Assembly (NCBI GenBank): GCA_963821495.1
Contig: CAWGEA010000004.1
Location: forward strand, 62,001-126,000
Source: AC-32 sp963821495
GTDB lineage: Bacteria; Actinomycetota; Thermoleophilia; Gaiellales; Gaiellaceae
DNA length: 64,000 bases
Direction of reading: 5' to 3'
In this document: positions 1 through 8,027 of the stretch, one piece after another
Position numbering within the stretch: the stretch's first letter is position 1
Layout: every line of letters starts with the position of its first letter
Translations under genes and position numbers: made by a program
Notes under the pieces: generated by a model
What the model was told of the DNA's origin: nothing
The model's database searches: none
The model's input: the letters and a program-made list of their open reading frames with translations, nothing else

Positions 1-394
1 AGGCCCAGCCGCGGCCGGCCATCCCGGTCGCCTTCAGGTCGGCGCGCCAGTTCTCGACCGAGCCGAAGTCGCGCGCGATCAGCTCGCGGATCAGGTCGTC
101 CGGGTCGCCGCCTCCGCCGCCGAGATGCTCGAAGTAGATCTCGTGGTTCTTGATCCCGCCGATCGCGAAGGTGAGGTCGACCTTCAGCGCACGCACCTCC
201 GAGTAGACCTGGTTCGCAGAGCCGAGGTCGAGCTCGGCGAGCTTGCCCATGATCTCGTTGCGCTTGTTGACGTAGCCCTCGTAGAGCTGGTAGTGCGCCT
301 CGACCGTCTCGCGCGAGATGCCGTCGAGCTCCAGCAGCGCGGGCTTCAGCTGCCGCGGCGTGATCTCTTCCCGGTTGAACGCGAGCGTGGCCAA
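1..394 (-). CDS. Fe/Mn superoxide dismutase-family protein, 3' part outside window
   Basis: The TTG start at 394 is preceded by a strong Shine-Dalgarno (GAGAGGAG, about 6 bases upstream). The visible 131 residues have the SOD helical-hairpin layout (LYEGYVNKRNEI, then GGIKNHEIYFEHLGGGGG), so the second-helix metal histidine (NH) is present. Aligned on the shared YV, the first metal ligand (His27 of the neighbouring canonical enzyme) appears to be Ala, with His one position later, and the HHxKHH cluster is replaced. The last two ligands (Asp, His) lie beyond the window. It is divergent from the canonical sod gene, 94 bp away. It may be an inactive or altered SOD-fold paralogue. Family call is firm, activity unknown. 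Confidence 0.8.
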   Translation of the reverse strand, partial: MATLAFNREEITPRQLKPALLELDGISRETVEAHYQLYEGYVNKRNEIMGKLAELDLGSANQVYSEVRALKVDLTFAIGGIKNHEIYFEHLGGGGGDPDDLIRELIARDFGSVENWRADLKATGMAGRGWA

Positions 395-488
395 GCGGAC
401 TCCTCTCGAGATCGGCGGACGGCTGAGCATAACGGCCCGCGGCCGCACTCAACCCGATAGCCTCGCGGGAGCGAGGAAAGGAGCCCAG

Positions 489-1097
489 ATGGCCTTCGAG
501 GTACCGCCGCTTCCCTACGACTACGCGGCGCTGGAGCCGCACATCGACGAGCAGACGATGCGCGTCCACCACGACAAGCACCACCAGGCGTACGTCGACA
601 ACGCGAACGCCGCCCTCGAAGGGACGCCGCTCGCGGACAAGCCCGTCGAGCACGTGCTGACGAACCTCGAGGTCCTCCCCGAGGACAAGCAGGCCGCCGT
701 TCGCAACAACGCCGGCGGGCACGCGAACCACTCGCTCTTCTGGGAGATCATGAGCCCCGACGGCGGCGGCGAGCCGAGCGGCGCGCTCGCACAGGCGATC
801 GCCGACACCTTCGACAGCCTCGACGCGCTCAAGCAGCTCGTCAACGACACGGGCGTGAAGCGCTTCGGCTCAGGCTGGACGTGGCTCGTCCACGACGGCA
901 CGGGCCTCGCCGTCTACTCGACCGCGAACCAGGACTCGCCGCTCCTCACGGACGACGTGCCGCTGCTCGGGATCGACGTCTGGGAGCACGCCTACTACCT
1001 CGCCTACCAGAACAGGCGCCCGGACTACCTGGCGGCGTGGTGGAACGTCGTCAACTGGGACGCGGTCGCCGAGCGGTACCAGGGAGCGACCGGCTAG
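489..1097 (+). CDS. sodA: Superoxide dismutase, Fe/Mn family
   Basis: Converts superoxide to oxygen and hydrogen peroxide, normally in the cytoplasm. At 202 aa it has the usual length. All four metal ligands are visible: His27 in RVHHDKHHQAYV, His81 in GGHANHSLFW, Asp163 and His167 in DVWEHAYY, with the gateway Tyr35. The ATG at 489 is chosen because AAAGGAG lies just upstream and the conserved start of the fold (PPLPYDYAALEPHID) follows directly. Sequence cannot settle Mn versus Fe. The stop codon interlocks with that of the convergent secreted-protein gene. It is divergent from an SOD-like paralogue. Confidence 0.95.
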   Translation: MAFEVPPLPYDYAALEPHIDEQTMRVHHDKHHQAYVDNANAALEGTPLADKPVEHVLTNLEVLPEDKQAAVRNNAGGHANHSLFWEIMSPDGGGEPSGALAQAIADTFDSLDALKQLVNDTGVKRFGSGWTWLVHDGTGLAVYSTANQDSPLLTDDVPLLGIDVWEHAYYLAYQNRRPDYLAAWWNVVNWDAVAERYQGATG

Positions 1098-1723
1098 GCG
1101 CGGAGCGACTTGCTGGTCGCCTGCACGTAGCAGGGGCCCGCCTGCGCCTTCGAGATCATCACGCGCACCCGCGTGCCCGCGGCGAGCTTCGCCTTGAACG
1201 CGACGGAGCTGACGACGGTCGGCTTGGTCCCCGCGAGCGCGGTCTTCAGGGCGATCCGCTTCACCTGCACCCAGCGCTTGCGCAGCTTCTTGTAGCGCTG
1301 GAAGAGCACGTACTTGCCGGTCAGCGCCTGGCCCGCGGTCACCGAGGCGGTGAACGAGCCGCGGGCGACGCGCTTCAGCTCGAGCAGCGGCTTCACGCCG
1401 ACCACGACGGGCTGGCTCGTCCCGTTCTTGAAGTTACCGCGGTAAGTCGTCCCGAGCGCAGGCGTGACCGAGGCCGTGTAGGCGCCGTTCGCGGTGGTGC
1501 GGACGGTTGCCGCCTTCGTCGCCGAGGTCGCGCCGCAGGCGGTCCCCTGGATGACGACCTGCTGGTTCGCCTTCTTCGTCGACACCTGGCCGCTGAGCGT
1601 CACCGGCTTGCCGTACGCGACGACGGACGGGTTCGCGTTCAGCGTCAGCGTCACGGGCGGTGCCGCGAACGCCGCCGCGGCAACGGCGGCGGCGGCGATG
1701 CAAACTGCTGCGAACGTCTTCAT
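1094..1723 (-). CDS. Secreted protein with Ig-like/bacterial repeat modules
   Basis: 209 aa starting with a clear Sec signal peptide (MKTFAAVCIAAAAVAAAAFA, cleavage near residue 22). The mature part is beta-rich, with the VTLTLNANPSVVAYGKPVTLSGQVS pattern split over a first Ig-like module, an ACG cysteine, and a second module (GSFTASVTAGQALTGKYV...). One Cys near residue 85 and another near the C-terminus (PCYVQ) could form a disulfide. Such proteins are exported surface or matrix proteins of unknown role. The ATG at 1723 is the start that gives the signal peptide. This codon overlaps the proposed ATG of the divergent SDR gene, so one of the two starts may be wrong. Confidence 0.7.
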   Translation of the reverse strand: MKTFAAVCIAAAAVAAAAFAAPPVTLTLNANPSVVAYGKPVTLSGQVSTKKANQQVVIQGTACGATSATKAATVRTTANGAYTASVTPALGTTYRGNFKNGTSQPVVVGVKPLLELKRVARGSFTASVTAGQALTGKYVLFQRYKKLRKRWVQVKRIALKTALAGTKPTVVSSVAFKAKLAAGTRVRVMISKAQAGPCYVQATSKSLRA

Positions 1724-2420
1724 GGGCACCGATGATGATCCCACTCTGCGGCGAGACTTGCGCGGCGCCCTCGTCACCGGCGGCACCGGCCGAGTCGGAG
1801 GCGCGATCGCGGCGCGGCTGGCGGCCGACGGCTGGTCGGTGCTCGCGGCCGGCCGGGCCGATGGGGACGTCTCCCGTCCCGAGCAGGCGCGGGCGCTCGT
1901 CGAGCGCGCCTACGCCGAGCTGGGCCGGCTCGACCTGCTCGTGAACGCGGCGGCCGAGGGGTTCGCTCCCAGGCGCGTCGAGGAGGTGGGCGAGGGCGAC
2001 TGGGAAGCCGCCTTCGGCGCGACGGCGAAGGGCAGCTTCTTCGTCACGCAGGCCGCCGCGCCGCACCTGCGCGCGGCACGCGGTTGCGTGGTGATGATCG
2101 AAGACGTCGCCGGCTACCAGCCGTGGTCGTCCTTCGCGGCGCATTCGGCGGCCAAGGCGGCGCAGGCGATGCTCACCCGGGTCCTCGCGCGCGCGCTCGC
2201 GCCCGAGGTGCGCGTCTGCGGCGTCGCGCCGGGCCCGGTCTCCGTCGAGCCGGGCCAGGAGGAGCGGCGGGCCGCGGAGACGCTGCTGGGGCGCGTCGGC
2301 TCCCCGGAGGACGTCGCCGGGGCGGTCGCCTACCTCGCGGATGCGGGCTTCGTCACCGGCACGACGCTGTTCGTCGACGGCGGCCGCTTGCTGCAAACCG
2401 GGTTTCCGCCGGGGCCGTAG
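1722..2420 (+). CDS. SDR-family NAD(P)-dependent oxidoreductase
   Basis: Short-chain dehydrogenase/reductase. The cofactor motif TGGTGRVGGAIA (TGxxxGxG) opens the Rossmann fold, LLVNAAAEG replaces the usual NNAG, and FVDGGRLLQ closes it. The usual YxxxK catalytic pair reads S-A-A-K within AAHSAAKAAQ, so the expected Tyr is Ser or His and activity is uncertain. Possible starts are ATG 1722 (used here) and TTG 1758, which would begin MRGALVTGG. Neither has a good ribosome site, and 1758 would free space for the divergent gene. It ends exactly where the sigma-factor gene begins (2420/2421), so it may head that transcript. Confidence 0.75.
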   Translation: MGTDDDPTLRRDLRGALVTGGTGRVGGAIAARLAADGWSVLAAGRADGDVSRPEQARALVERAYAELGRLDLLVNAAAEGFAPRRVEEVGEGDWEAAFGATAKGSFFVTQAAAPHLRAARGCVVMIEDVAGYQPWSSFAAHSAAKAAQAMLTRVLARALAPEVRVCGVAPGPVSVEPGQEERRAAETLLGRVGSPEDVAGAVAYLADAGFVTGTTLFVDGGRLLQTGFPPGP

Positions 2421-3038
2421 ATGCCTGTGATGGAGTTCGCTCTCGACGCACCCCGCTTGCCCGCCCGGGCGGAAGCAGCCACGATGCCCGCCGTGGCCGT
2501 CAACGACTGCACCGACGGCGAGCTGATCACCCGTTCCGCCGACGGCGACCGCGGCGCCTTCGAGGTGCTGTACCAGCGCTACTCGCGACCGGTGTTCGGG
2601 CTTGCGCTGAGACGGCTCGGCGACCGCGGGCGAGCCGAGGACGCGGTGCAGGAGACCTTCGCCTCGATCTGGCGCGCGGCCAGGAGCTACAAGCCCGAGC
2701 GCGGGCCGGGCGCGCCGTGGCTCTACGCCGTGGCGCGCAACGCGATCACCGACCGCGGGCGGGCGCGCTCGGAGACGCCGATGGAGGTGCCGGAGCAGGT
2801 CTCCGCCGAGCCGGGCCCGGCCGACCATGCGGAGGCCGGCTGGACCGCGTGGCGCGTCCACCGCGCGCTCGAGGAGCTCCCGACCAACGAGCGCACCGTG
2901 GTGGAGCTCGCGTACTGGAGCGGCCTCTCCCAGTCCGAGATCGCCGAGTTCCTGAACATCCCTCTCGGCACCGTGAAAACCCGCACGCGCGCCGCGCTGC
3001 ACCGTCTGGCCGGCCTGCTGGAGGGAGAGCTCGAATGA
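2421..3038 (+). CDS. ECF RNA polymerase sigma factor (SigK/SigL-like)
   Basis: 205 aa. Region 2 is seen as FEVLYQRYSRPVFGLALRRL followed by AEDAVQETFASIWRAA, and region 4 as LPTNERTVVELAYWSGLSQSEIAEFLNIPLGTVKTRTRAAL, a typical helix-turn-helix. It directs RNA polymerase to a small regulon and is normally held by the partner encoded next. The ATG at 2421 abuts the SDR stop. ATG 2484 (MPAVAVNDC), with GGAAG 8 bases upstream, is an attractive alternative start. The stop overlaps the ATG of the anti-sigma gene (ATGA), so the two are translationally coupled. Confidence 0.9.
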   Translation: MPVMEFALDAPRLPARAEAATMPAVAVNDCTDGELITRSADGDRGAFEVLYQRYSRPVFGLALRRLGDRGRAEDAVQETFASIWRAARSYKPERGPGAPWLYAVARNAITDRGRARSETPMEVPEQVSAEPGPADHAEAGWTAWRVHRALEELPTNERTVVELAYWSGLSQSEIAEFLNIPLGTVKTRTRAALHRLAGLLEGELE

Positions 3039-3646
3039 GCGACGCACCCGACTTCCGCGAGCTCGTCGGCGAGGACCTGCCGCCCGAGGAGGCCGCGCGG
3101 CTCGAGCGCGTGCACGAGTTGCTCGTCGCCGCCGGCCCGCCGCCCGAGCTGCCGCCGCGCCTGCAAGAGCCGACGGCGCTCGAGCGCAAGGACAACGTCT
3201 CGTTCCTGCCGCGCCGCCGCACCGGCCTGCTGCTCGGCCTCGCCGCGGCGATCGCGCTGACGGCGTTCCTCGGCGGCTTCGTCTCGGGCCAGCGCCACGT
3301 GCCCTTCAACGAGGACTTCTCGCTGCCGATGCACGGCACGAGCGGCGCCACCGCCGCCTCGGCGATCGTCCACGTCGGCAAGGTCGACTCGGCGGGCAAC
3401 TGGCCGCTGAAGGTCGACGTGAAGAACCTGCCCGAGCTGCCGAAGGGCCAGTACTACGAGATGTTCCTCACGCGTGGTACGAACCTTCGCGCAGCTTCGT
3501 GCGGCACCTTCCGCGTCGCCGGGAACAGCGACGAGGTCCGCCTGAACGCGCCCTATCGCCTCAGCGGGTTCAACGGCTGGATCGTCACGCAAGAGCGGCC
3601 GGGCAGCAACAAGCACCCGGTTGTGCTGACGACCGCCCCGGCCTAG
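3035..3646 (+). CDS. Anti-sigma factor, RskA-like
   Basis: 203 aa. A short cytosolic N-terminal part (MSDAPDFRELVGEDLPPEEAARLERVHELL) that would hold the sigma factor, one membrane helix around residues 64-85 (TGLLLGLAAAIALTAFLGG), then an extracytoplasmic domain with the RskA-type pattern (LPELPKGQYYEMFLTR, later SGFNGWIVTQERPGSNKHP). No zinc-binding HxxxCxxC is seen, so release is probably by regulated proteolysis rather than by redox. It overlaps the sigma gene by four bases behind GAGGGAG, which is the standard pair layout. The stop interlocks with thyX. Confidence 0.88.
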   Translation: MSDAPDFRELVGEDLPPEEAARLERVHELLVAAGPPPELPPRLQEPTALERKDNVSFLPRRRTGLLLGLAAAIALTAFLGGFVSGQRHVPFNEDFSLPMHGTSGATAASAIVHVGKVDSAGNWPLKVDVKNLPELPKGQYYEMFLTRGTNLRAASCGTFRVAGNSDEVRLNAPYRLSGFNGWIVTQERPGSNKHPVVLTTAPA

Positions 3647-4350
3647 GGAGCGGTGCGGTCGTTCGCGACGAAGGCCGCGTACGTGACCGGCATCGTCTCT
3701 TCGAGGAACCGCTCGCACGCCTCTGCGTAGCGGCGGATCTCCCGCTGCGCGTTCTCTGAGTTGCGCAGCGAGACGAAGTTCATCAGCGAGCGCGCGTTGA
3801 CCGTCCAGTAGAACTCGGTGTAGGCACCGACCGGCAGCGCGGCTCTCGCCACCTCTCGCGCGACGCCGAGCTCGACCAGCTGCTCGTAGGCGAGGTACGC
3901 GGTCTCGTAGACGGCCTGCAGCTTCTCGCGCGTCGCCTCGGCGATCTCGTCGGAGACCGGCTCGAAGGTGTAGGCGCCGGGCTTGCCGACCTGCGTGCGG
4001 ACGTCCTCGGGCGCGGGCACGTAGAACTCGTCGGAGGCCCGCGCGTAGCGCATCGAGAACTCGTTGAACGAGCCGACGCGGTGCCTGAACCACTCCCGCG
4101 CGACGAAGATCGGGCAGCGCACGTGGAAGCGGAAGGCGTTGTGCTCGAAGGGTGTCCCGTGCCGCTCCCGCATCAGGAAGCGGATCAGCCCCTCGTCCGA
4201 CTCGTCCATCTCCTCCTTGCGCCGGGCGAAGCTGACGCGCGCGCCGTTCACGACCGAGAGGTCGTCGGCCATGGCCCCGTCGAGCCGGACGAAGCCGTGG
4301 TCGAGGACCCGGATGCCGGTCTCGGGTATCACTTCGGCGGTCGTGGACAC
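3643..4350 (-). CDS. thyX: Flavin-dependent thymidylate synthase ThyX
   Basis: Makes dTMP from dUMP using FAD, NADPH and methylene-tetrahydrofolate. The ThyX signature RHRxxSxNExSxR is present as RHRVGSFNEFSMRY at about residues 88-101, and the C-terminal QREIRRYAEACERFLEETMP is family-typical. GTG 4350 (MSTTAEVIPETG, 235 aa) is preferred over GTG 4383 because TAGACT lies 7 bases upstream of 4350, giving a leaderless start. Its start region overlaps that of the divergent DUF72 gene. Confidence 0.95.
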   Translation of the reverse strand: MSTTAEVIPETGIRVLDHGFVRLDGAMADDLSVVNGARVSFARRKEEMDESDEGLIRFLMRERHGTPFEHNAFRFHVRCPIFVAREWFRHRVGSFNEFSMRYARASDEFYVPAPEDVRTQVGKPGAYTFEPVSDEIAEATREKLQAVYETAYLAYEQLVELGVAREVARAALPVGAYTEFYWTVNARSLMNFVSLRNSENAQREIRRYAEACERFLEETMPVTYAAFVANDRTAP

Positions 4351-5002
4351 CTCGGCGAGTCTATCCGGGGCATATGTCGGCACTTCCGGCTGGTCGTATC
4401 CATCCTGGCGGCCCGATTTCTACCCCGGTGGCACGAGGCCCGAGGACTTCCTCCGCTACTACGCCGAGCGTTTCGCGACCGTCGAGCTGAACACGACCGG
4501 CTACCGCCTGCCTCGCGAGGAGCTGTTCGAGCGGTGGGCCGAGCAGGCGCCGGCGGGGTTCCTGTTCGCGCCGAAGCTGAACGCCCACCGGCGCGTCGAC
4601 GTGGCGACCTTCGCGGAGCGGGTAGGGCTCCTCGGCGACCGGCTCGGCCCGATCCGCGTGCTCGTGTCCTCCGCCCGCGACGAGGGCCTGCTGACGCTCC
4701 TGCTCGGCTCGGTCGACCTCTCGATCCCGCTTGCGTTCGATTTCCGCCACGACTCGTGGGACGGGATCGAAGCCGACCTGCCGCCGAACGCGGCCCGGGT
4801 GGGCTCGTTCGAGGGCGAGGCTCCCTTCCGCTACCTGCGCCTGCGCGAGCCGCCCTACGACGACGCGGCGCTCGCCGCCTGGGCGGAGCGGCTACGGCCG
4901 CTGCTCGACGACGGCGTGCGCGTCTACTGCTACTTCAAGCACGAGGACGAGCCGACCGCGCCCAGGTACGCCGAGCGCCTGCTGGAGCTGCTCGGCCGCT
5001 GA
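4343..5002 (+). CDS. DUF72 (YecE-like) family protein
   Basis: 219 aa, TIM-barrel DUF72 family of unknown function. The family hallmark YVGTSGWSYPSWRPDFYPGG opens the protein, followed by FATVELNTTGYRLP, FLFAPKLNAHRRV, and the late YCYFKHEDEPTAPRYAERL. GTG 4343 is the only in-frame start close to the conserved block. An ATG at 4374 is out of frame. The start overlaps the divergent thyX start by a few bases, and the 3' end runs 68 bp into the convergent aminotransferase gene, an unusually long overlap, although both reading frames look intact. Confidence 0.85.
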   Translation: MDTSASLSGAYVGTSGWSYPSWRPDFYPGGTRPEDFLRYYAERFATVELNTTGYRLPREELFERWAEQAPAGFLFAPKLNAHRRVDVATFAERVGLLGDRLGPIRVLVSSARDEGLLTLLLGSVDLSIPLAFDFRHDSWDGIEADLPPNAARVGSFEGEAPFRYLRLREPPYDDAALAAWAERLRPLLDDGVRVYCYFKHEDEPTAPRYAERLLELLGR

Positions 5003-6110
5003 GCTCGGCGATCTGCTCGACGGCGAAGCGGAGCTCGTCGTCGGTGTTGAAGAAGTGCGGCCCGAGGCGCAGGCCGACGTCCGGGCGCCAGTCGCAGATC
5101 ACGCCGCGCTCGCCGAGCTCGCGGCCGACCTGCTCGAAGCCCGGCGGCTTCACGGCGACGGTGCCGCCGCGCCGGGCGGGATCCCTGGGGCTGCCGACGG
5201 CGAAGCCGTTCTCGTCGAGCAGCTCGATCAGCAGCGTCGTCAGCTCGACGGAGCGCTCGCGGATGCGGTCGACGCCGACCTCCTCGATCGCGTCGTAGCC
5301 CGCGGTCGCGGCGTAGAGCGCGGGCACGTTCGGTGTCCCGGTGAGGAAGCGCCACGCGCCGTCGGCGTAGTCCTGCTCGGGCTCGAAGGCGAACGGCCGC
5401 GCGTGCGCCTGCCAGCCGGTGAGCGCCGGTTCGAGCGTGGCCGCCAGGTCGGGCCGCACGAACAGCCAGCCCGCGCCGGGACCGCCGCAGAGCCACTTGA
5501 CCGAGCCGCCCACTGCGAAGTCGACGCCGAGCGCGGTCACGTCAAGCGGCACGGTGCCGGCCGACTGGTACGCGTCGAGGACGACCAGCGCGCCCTCCTC
5601 GTGCGCCTTCGCGACGATCGCCTCGACGTCCTGGATCTCGCCGGTCTTGTAGAGCACATGCGTGACCGGGACGAGCAGCGTCCGCTCGTCGATCGCCTCG
5701 ACCACGCCCTCGTCGTCGGCCGCGACGAGGATGTCGGCGCCGCGGCGCTCCTGCGCCTGGTAGAGGTAGCGGACGGACGGGAAGTTGCCTTCCTCGTAGA
5801 CGATCCGCCGCCTCGGCCCGTCGAAGCCGAAGCACGAGACGACGACGGCCTCGGCGATTGTCACGTTCTGGTGCATGGAGACCGAGCCCGGCGGCGCGCC
5901 GACGATGCGCGCGATTTGGTCGCCGACCGTCACCGGCAGCTCCCACCAGCCCTCCTCCCAGGCGCGGATGCCGCGCTCGCTCCAGGTGCGCGCGTACTCG
6001 AGCACGCGCTGCTCGGCTGCAGCGGGCATCGCGCCCAGCGAGTGGTTGATCAGGTACGTGGTCTCCGCGAGGATCGGGAAGCGCTCGCGGTAGTTGAGGA
6101 GGCTCGCCAC
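4935..6110 (-). CDS. Class V aminotransferase-fold PLP enzyme (kynureninase-like)
   Basis: 391 aa. Fold-type I PLP enzyme. The PLP aspartate sits in LVVLDAYQSAGTVPLDV, and the Schiff-base lysine is most likely in GGSVKWLCGGPGAGWLF, which closely matches kynureninases, as does FLTGTPNVPALYAATAGYD. The N-terminus (LINHSLGAMPAAAEQRV) matches the substrate-entry loop of that group. Kynureninase, a cysteine-desulfurase relative or another alanine-releasing lyase are all possible; no other tryptophan-catabolism gene is nearby. The GTG at 6110 has TATACT 8 bases upstream, suggesting a leaderless message. The last residues (AAPAGARRTWARSARPRA) extend over the DUF72 3' end. Confidence 0.85.
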   Translation of the reverse strand: MASLLNYRERFPILAETTYLINHSLGAMPAAAEQRVLEYARTWSERGIRAWEEGWWELPVTVGDQIARIVGAPPGSVSMHQNVTIAEAVVVSCFGFDGPRRRIVYEEGNFPSVRYLYQAQERRGADILVAADDEGVVEAIDERTLLVPVTHVLYKTGEIQDVEAIVAKAHEEGALVVLDAYQSAGTVPLDVTALGVDFAVGGSVKWLCGGPGAGWLFVRPDLAATLEPALTGWQAHARPFAFEPEQDYADGAWRFLTGTPNVPALYAATAGYDAIEEVGVDRIRERSVELTTLLIELLDENGFAVGSPRDPARRGGTVAVKPPGFEQVGRELGERGVICDWRPDVGLRLGPHFFNTDDELRFAVEQIAELSGRAAPAGARRTWARSARPRA

Positions 6111-6118
6111 CGGGCGCG

Positions 6119-6124
6119 AGTATA
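6119..6124 (-). promoter_or_regulatory. -10 element of leaderless promoter for the class V aminotransferase gene
   Basis: TATACT on the minus strand ends 8 bases before the GTG start at 6110. No Shine-Dalgarno is present between them, so the mRNA probably begins at or next to the start codon. No clear -35 is seen. Confidence 0.5.
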
Positions 6125-6148
6125 GGGATGCCCCCGCCCGCGTCCTGG

Positions 6149-6192
6149 TCCCCCAAACGAGGGACGCGCCGCGAAATCCCCTTTAGGGGTGA
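6149..6192 (+). promoter_or_regulatory. Two-box CCC/GGG element upstream of the subtilase gene
   Basis: Box 1 at 6149-6164 reads TCCCCCAAACGAGGGA. Box 2 at 6177-6192 reads TCCCCTTTAGGGGTGA. The box starts are 28 bases apart. A closely similar pair occurs upstream of the pilus operon at 23371-23415. A TACGGT hexamer at 6215-6220 could be a -10, which would place box 2 near -35 to -50. I infer binding of a transcription factor. Confidence 0.5.
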
Positions 6193-6275
6193 TACCGGCG
6201 CCGGAGGCCGCGCTTACGGTCGGACAGACGGAGCACTGCGGCCCGCGCGGACGACGCGGAAAAGGGGAGAGGCAC

Positions 6276-8027
6276 TTGCAGCAGATCGAGAACGAGGCTC
6301 GCGGGAGCGGGCTCTGGGGAACCGGACGGGGCGGACGAGGATCGAACGGCCGTCGCAACCAGGCGGTGCGGCGCGGGTTGCTCGTGCTGCTCGCCCTGAC
6401 GCTCGCCGCACCGCTCGCGGCTTCGGCGGGCGGCGGCCACTCCTGGACGCCGAGCTACCTGGCGCCCTCGCTCGAGCGCGCCGCGACGCAGACGCCCAAC
6501 GAGACGGTGCCGGTGATCGTCCAGAGCACGGACGGCGCAGGCGACGCAGCGGGCGCGCTGCACGACTTCTCGGACTCGACGCGGAAGCTGACCATCGTCG
6601 GCGCCGCGGCCGGAGAGGTCGTCGCGGGCGATCTGCCGGACCTCGCCCAGCAGCACAACCTCGTGATCACGCCCGACCAGACGGTCGTCTTCGACGGCAA
6701 GCCCACCTTGCCGACGAGCCCGAAGTCGCACGGGAACCCGCATCAGGGGCCGTTCAGCTCCTCCGAGATCTGGCCGGCCGCGGTCGGCGTCGACCAGCTC
6801 TGGCCGGACCTCCCGGGCCCACGGGACGCCGGCAGCACCCCCACGATCGCGTTCGTGGACTCGGGCATCGAGGCCGCGCGCAGCGACTTCGGCAACCGCG
6901 TGCTCGCCGACGTGAACCTGACGACCCTGCCGAACAACTCTCCCGGCGACGGCCGGGGCCACGGGACGTTCGTCGCAGGGATCGCCGCGGGCTCCGCGCC
7001 CGGACACGCCGGCGCCTCGCCGACGGCCGGGATCGTCTCGCTCGACGTGATGGACGACCAGGGCATGGCGCACACGAGCGACGTGATCGCCGCCGCCCAG
7101 TGGATCCTGCGCAACCGCAAGCAGTACGACATCCGCGTCGCGAACTTCTCGCTCCACGCGGCGAGCCCGTCCAGCTTCCGCTGGGACCCGCTCGACAAGG
7201 CGGTCGAGAAGCTCTGGCTCTCGGGCGTCGTCGTCGTCGCGGCGGCCGGCAACCAGGCGCAGGGCGGCCAGGCGACGCCGATGGCCTACGCGCCGGGCAA
7301 CGACCCGTTCGCGATCACGGTCGGCGCGCTCGACCTGCACGGCTCGACCGTTCCCGAGCGGGCCGACGTGGCGCCGTGGTCGGCCTGGGGCTACACCCTC
7401 GACGGCTTCGCCAAGCCGGAGCTCTCCGCTCCCGGCCGCTCGATCGTCGGCCCCGTGCCCGCCGGTTCAACGCTCGCGACCGAGCGCCCCGGCCAGGTGC
7501 TGCGCACGCGCGACGGGACGTACATGACGCTCTCGGGCACCTCGCTCTCGACACCGATCGTCGCCGGGATCGCGGCCGACCTGCTCGCGCTGCGCCCCTC
7601 GCTGACGCCCGATCAGGTCAAGGGCGCGCTGATGCACGAGGCCCGAGCGCTGCGCAAGGTGCGAACGCTCGCAGCCGGGGTGGGCGAGGCGTACGCGCCC
7701 GACGCCTCCGCGCTCTCGTCCCCGCCGAACCCCAACCTCGCGCTCGACGAGTTCCTGATGCGCGACCCCGACGGCGACGGCATGGCCTTCGACGACGTGT
7801 CCTGGCTGGACGCGGCGAAGGCGTCGCCCTCGTGGGACGCCGTCTCGTGGCTCGACGGCTGGGCCGACGTCTCCTGGTCTGACGTCTCCTGGTCGGACGT
7901 CTCCTGGAGCGACGTGTCCTGGGCCGACGTCTCCTGGTCTGACGTCTCCTGGTCGGACGTGTCCTGGACGGACGTCTCCTGGGCCGACGTGGCCGACGCG
8001 GTCTACGGCGACGTCGGGCCTAGCTGA
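6276..8027 (+). CDS. Secreted S8 (subtilisin-family) serine peptidase with C-terminal tandem repeats
   Basis: 583 aa. TTG 6276 is chosen because GGGGAGAGG sits just upstream and no other in-frame start has a site. A basic N-region and a hydrophobic stretch (RRGLLVLLALTLAAPLAASA, about residues 29-50) form a signal peptide. The catalytic triad is visible: Asp in FVDSGIEAARSDF (about 195), His in DGRGHGTFVAGIAAG (about 229), Ser in SGTSLSTPIVAGIAADLL (about 420), with the oxyanion Asn in AAAGNQAQGG. The C-terminal 70 residues are an Asp/Trp/Ser-rich array of xDVSW units. Such arrays end subtilases in several Actinobacteria and Chloroflexi; their role is unknown, possibly surface attachment. Upstream lies the two-box CCC/GGG element. 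Confidence 0.92.
   Translation: MQQIENEARGSGLWGTGRGGRGSNGRRNQAVRRGLLVLLALTLAAPLAASAGGGHSWTPSYLAPSLERAATQTPNETVPVIVQSTDGAGDAAGALHDFSDSTRKLTIVGAAAGEVVAGDLPDLAQQHNLVITPDQTVVFDGKPTLPTSPKSHGNPHQGPFSSSEIWPAAVGVDQLWPDLPGPRDAGSTPTIAFVDSGIEAARSDFGNRVLADVNLTTLPNNSPGDGRGHGTFVAGIAAGSAPGHAGASPTAGIVSLDVMDDQGMAHTSDVIAAAQWILRNRKQYDIRVANFSLHAASPSSFRWDPLDKAVEKLWLSGVVVVAAAGNQAQGGQATPMAYAPGNDPFAITVGALDLHGSTVPERADVAPWSAWGYTLDGFAKPELSAPGRSIVGPVPAGSTLATERPGQVLRTRDGTYMTLSGTSLSTPIVAGIAADLLALRPSLTPDQVKGALMHEARALRKVRTLAAGVGEAYAPDASALSSPPNPNLALDEFLMRDPDGDGMAFDDVSWLDAAKASPSWDAVSWLDGWADVSWSDVSWSDVSWSDVSWADVSWSDVSWSDVSWTDVSWADVADAVYGDVGPS
7863..7997 (+). repeat. 15-bp tandem repeat array encoding xDVSW units
   Basis: Eight clean 15-bp units (xxx GAC GTx TCC TGG) run from 7863 to 7982, with a decayed ninth to 7997. 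First codons run GCC, TCT, TCG, AGC, then GCC, TCT, TCG, ACG, so the array is a doubled 60-bp block (7863-7922 and 7923-7982). Degenerate DVSW units also lie upstream near 7789-7860. Confidence 0.9.

Noticed and set aside
4374..4376. ATG at 4374 as the start of the DUF72 gene
   Set aside because: It is out of frame with the conserved YVGTSGWSY block, so GTG 4343 is used instead.
7863..7997. Tandem 15-bp units as a possible CRISPR array or microsatellite outside a gene
   Set aside because: There are no spacers, and the units keep the reading frame of the subtilase and end just before its stop.
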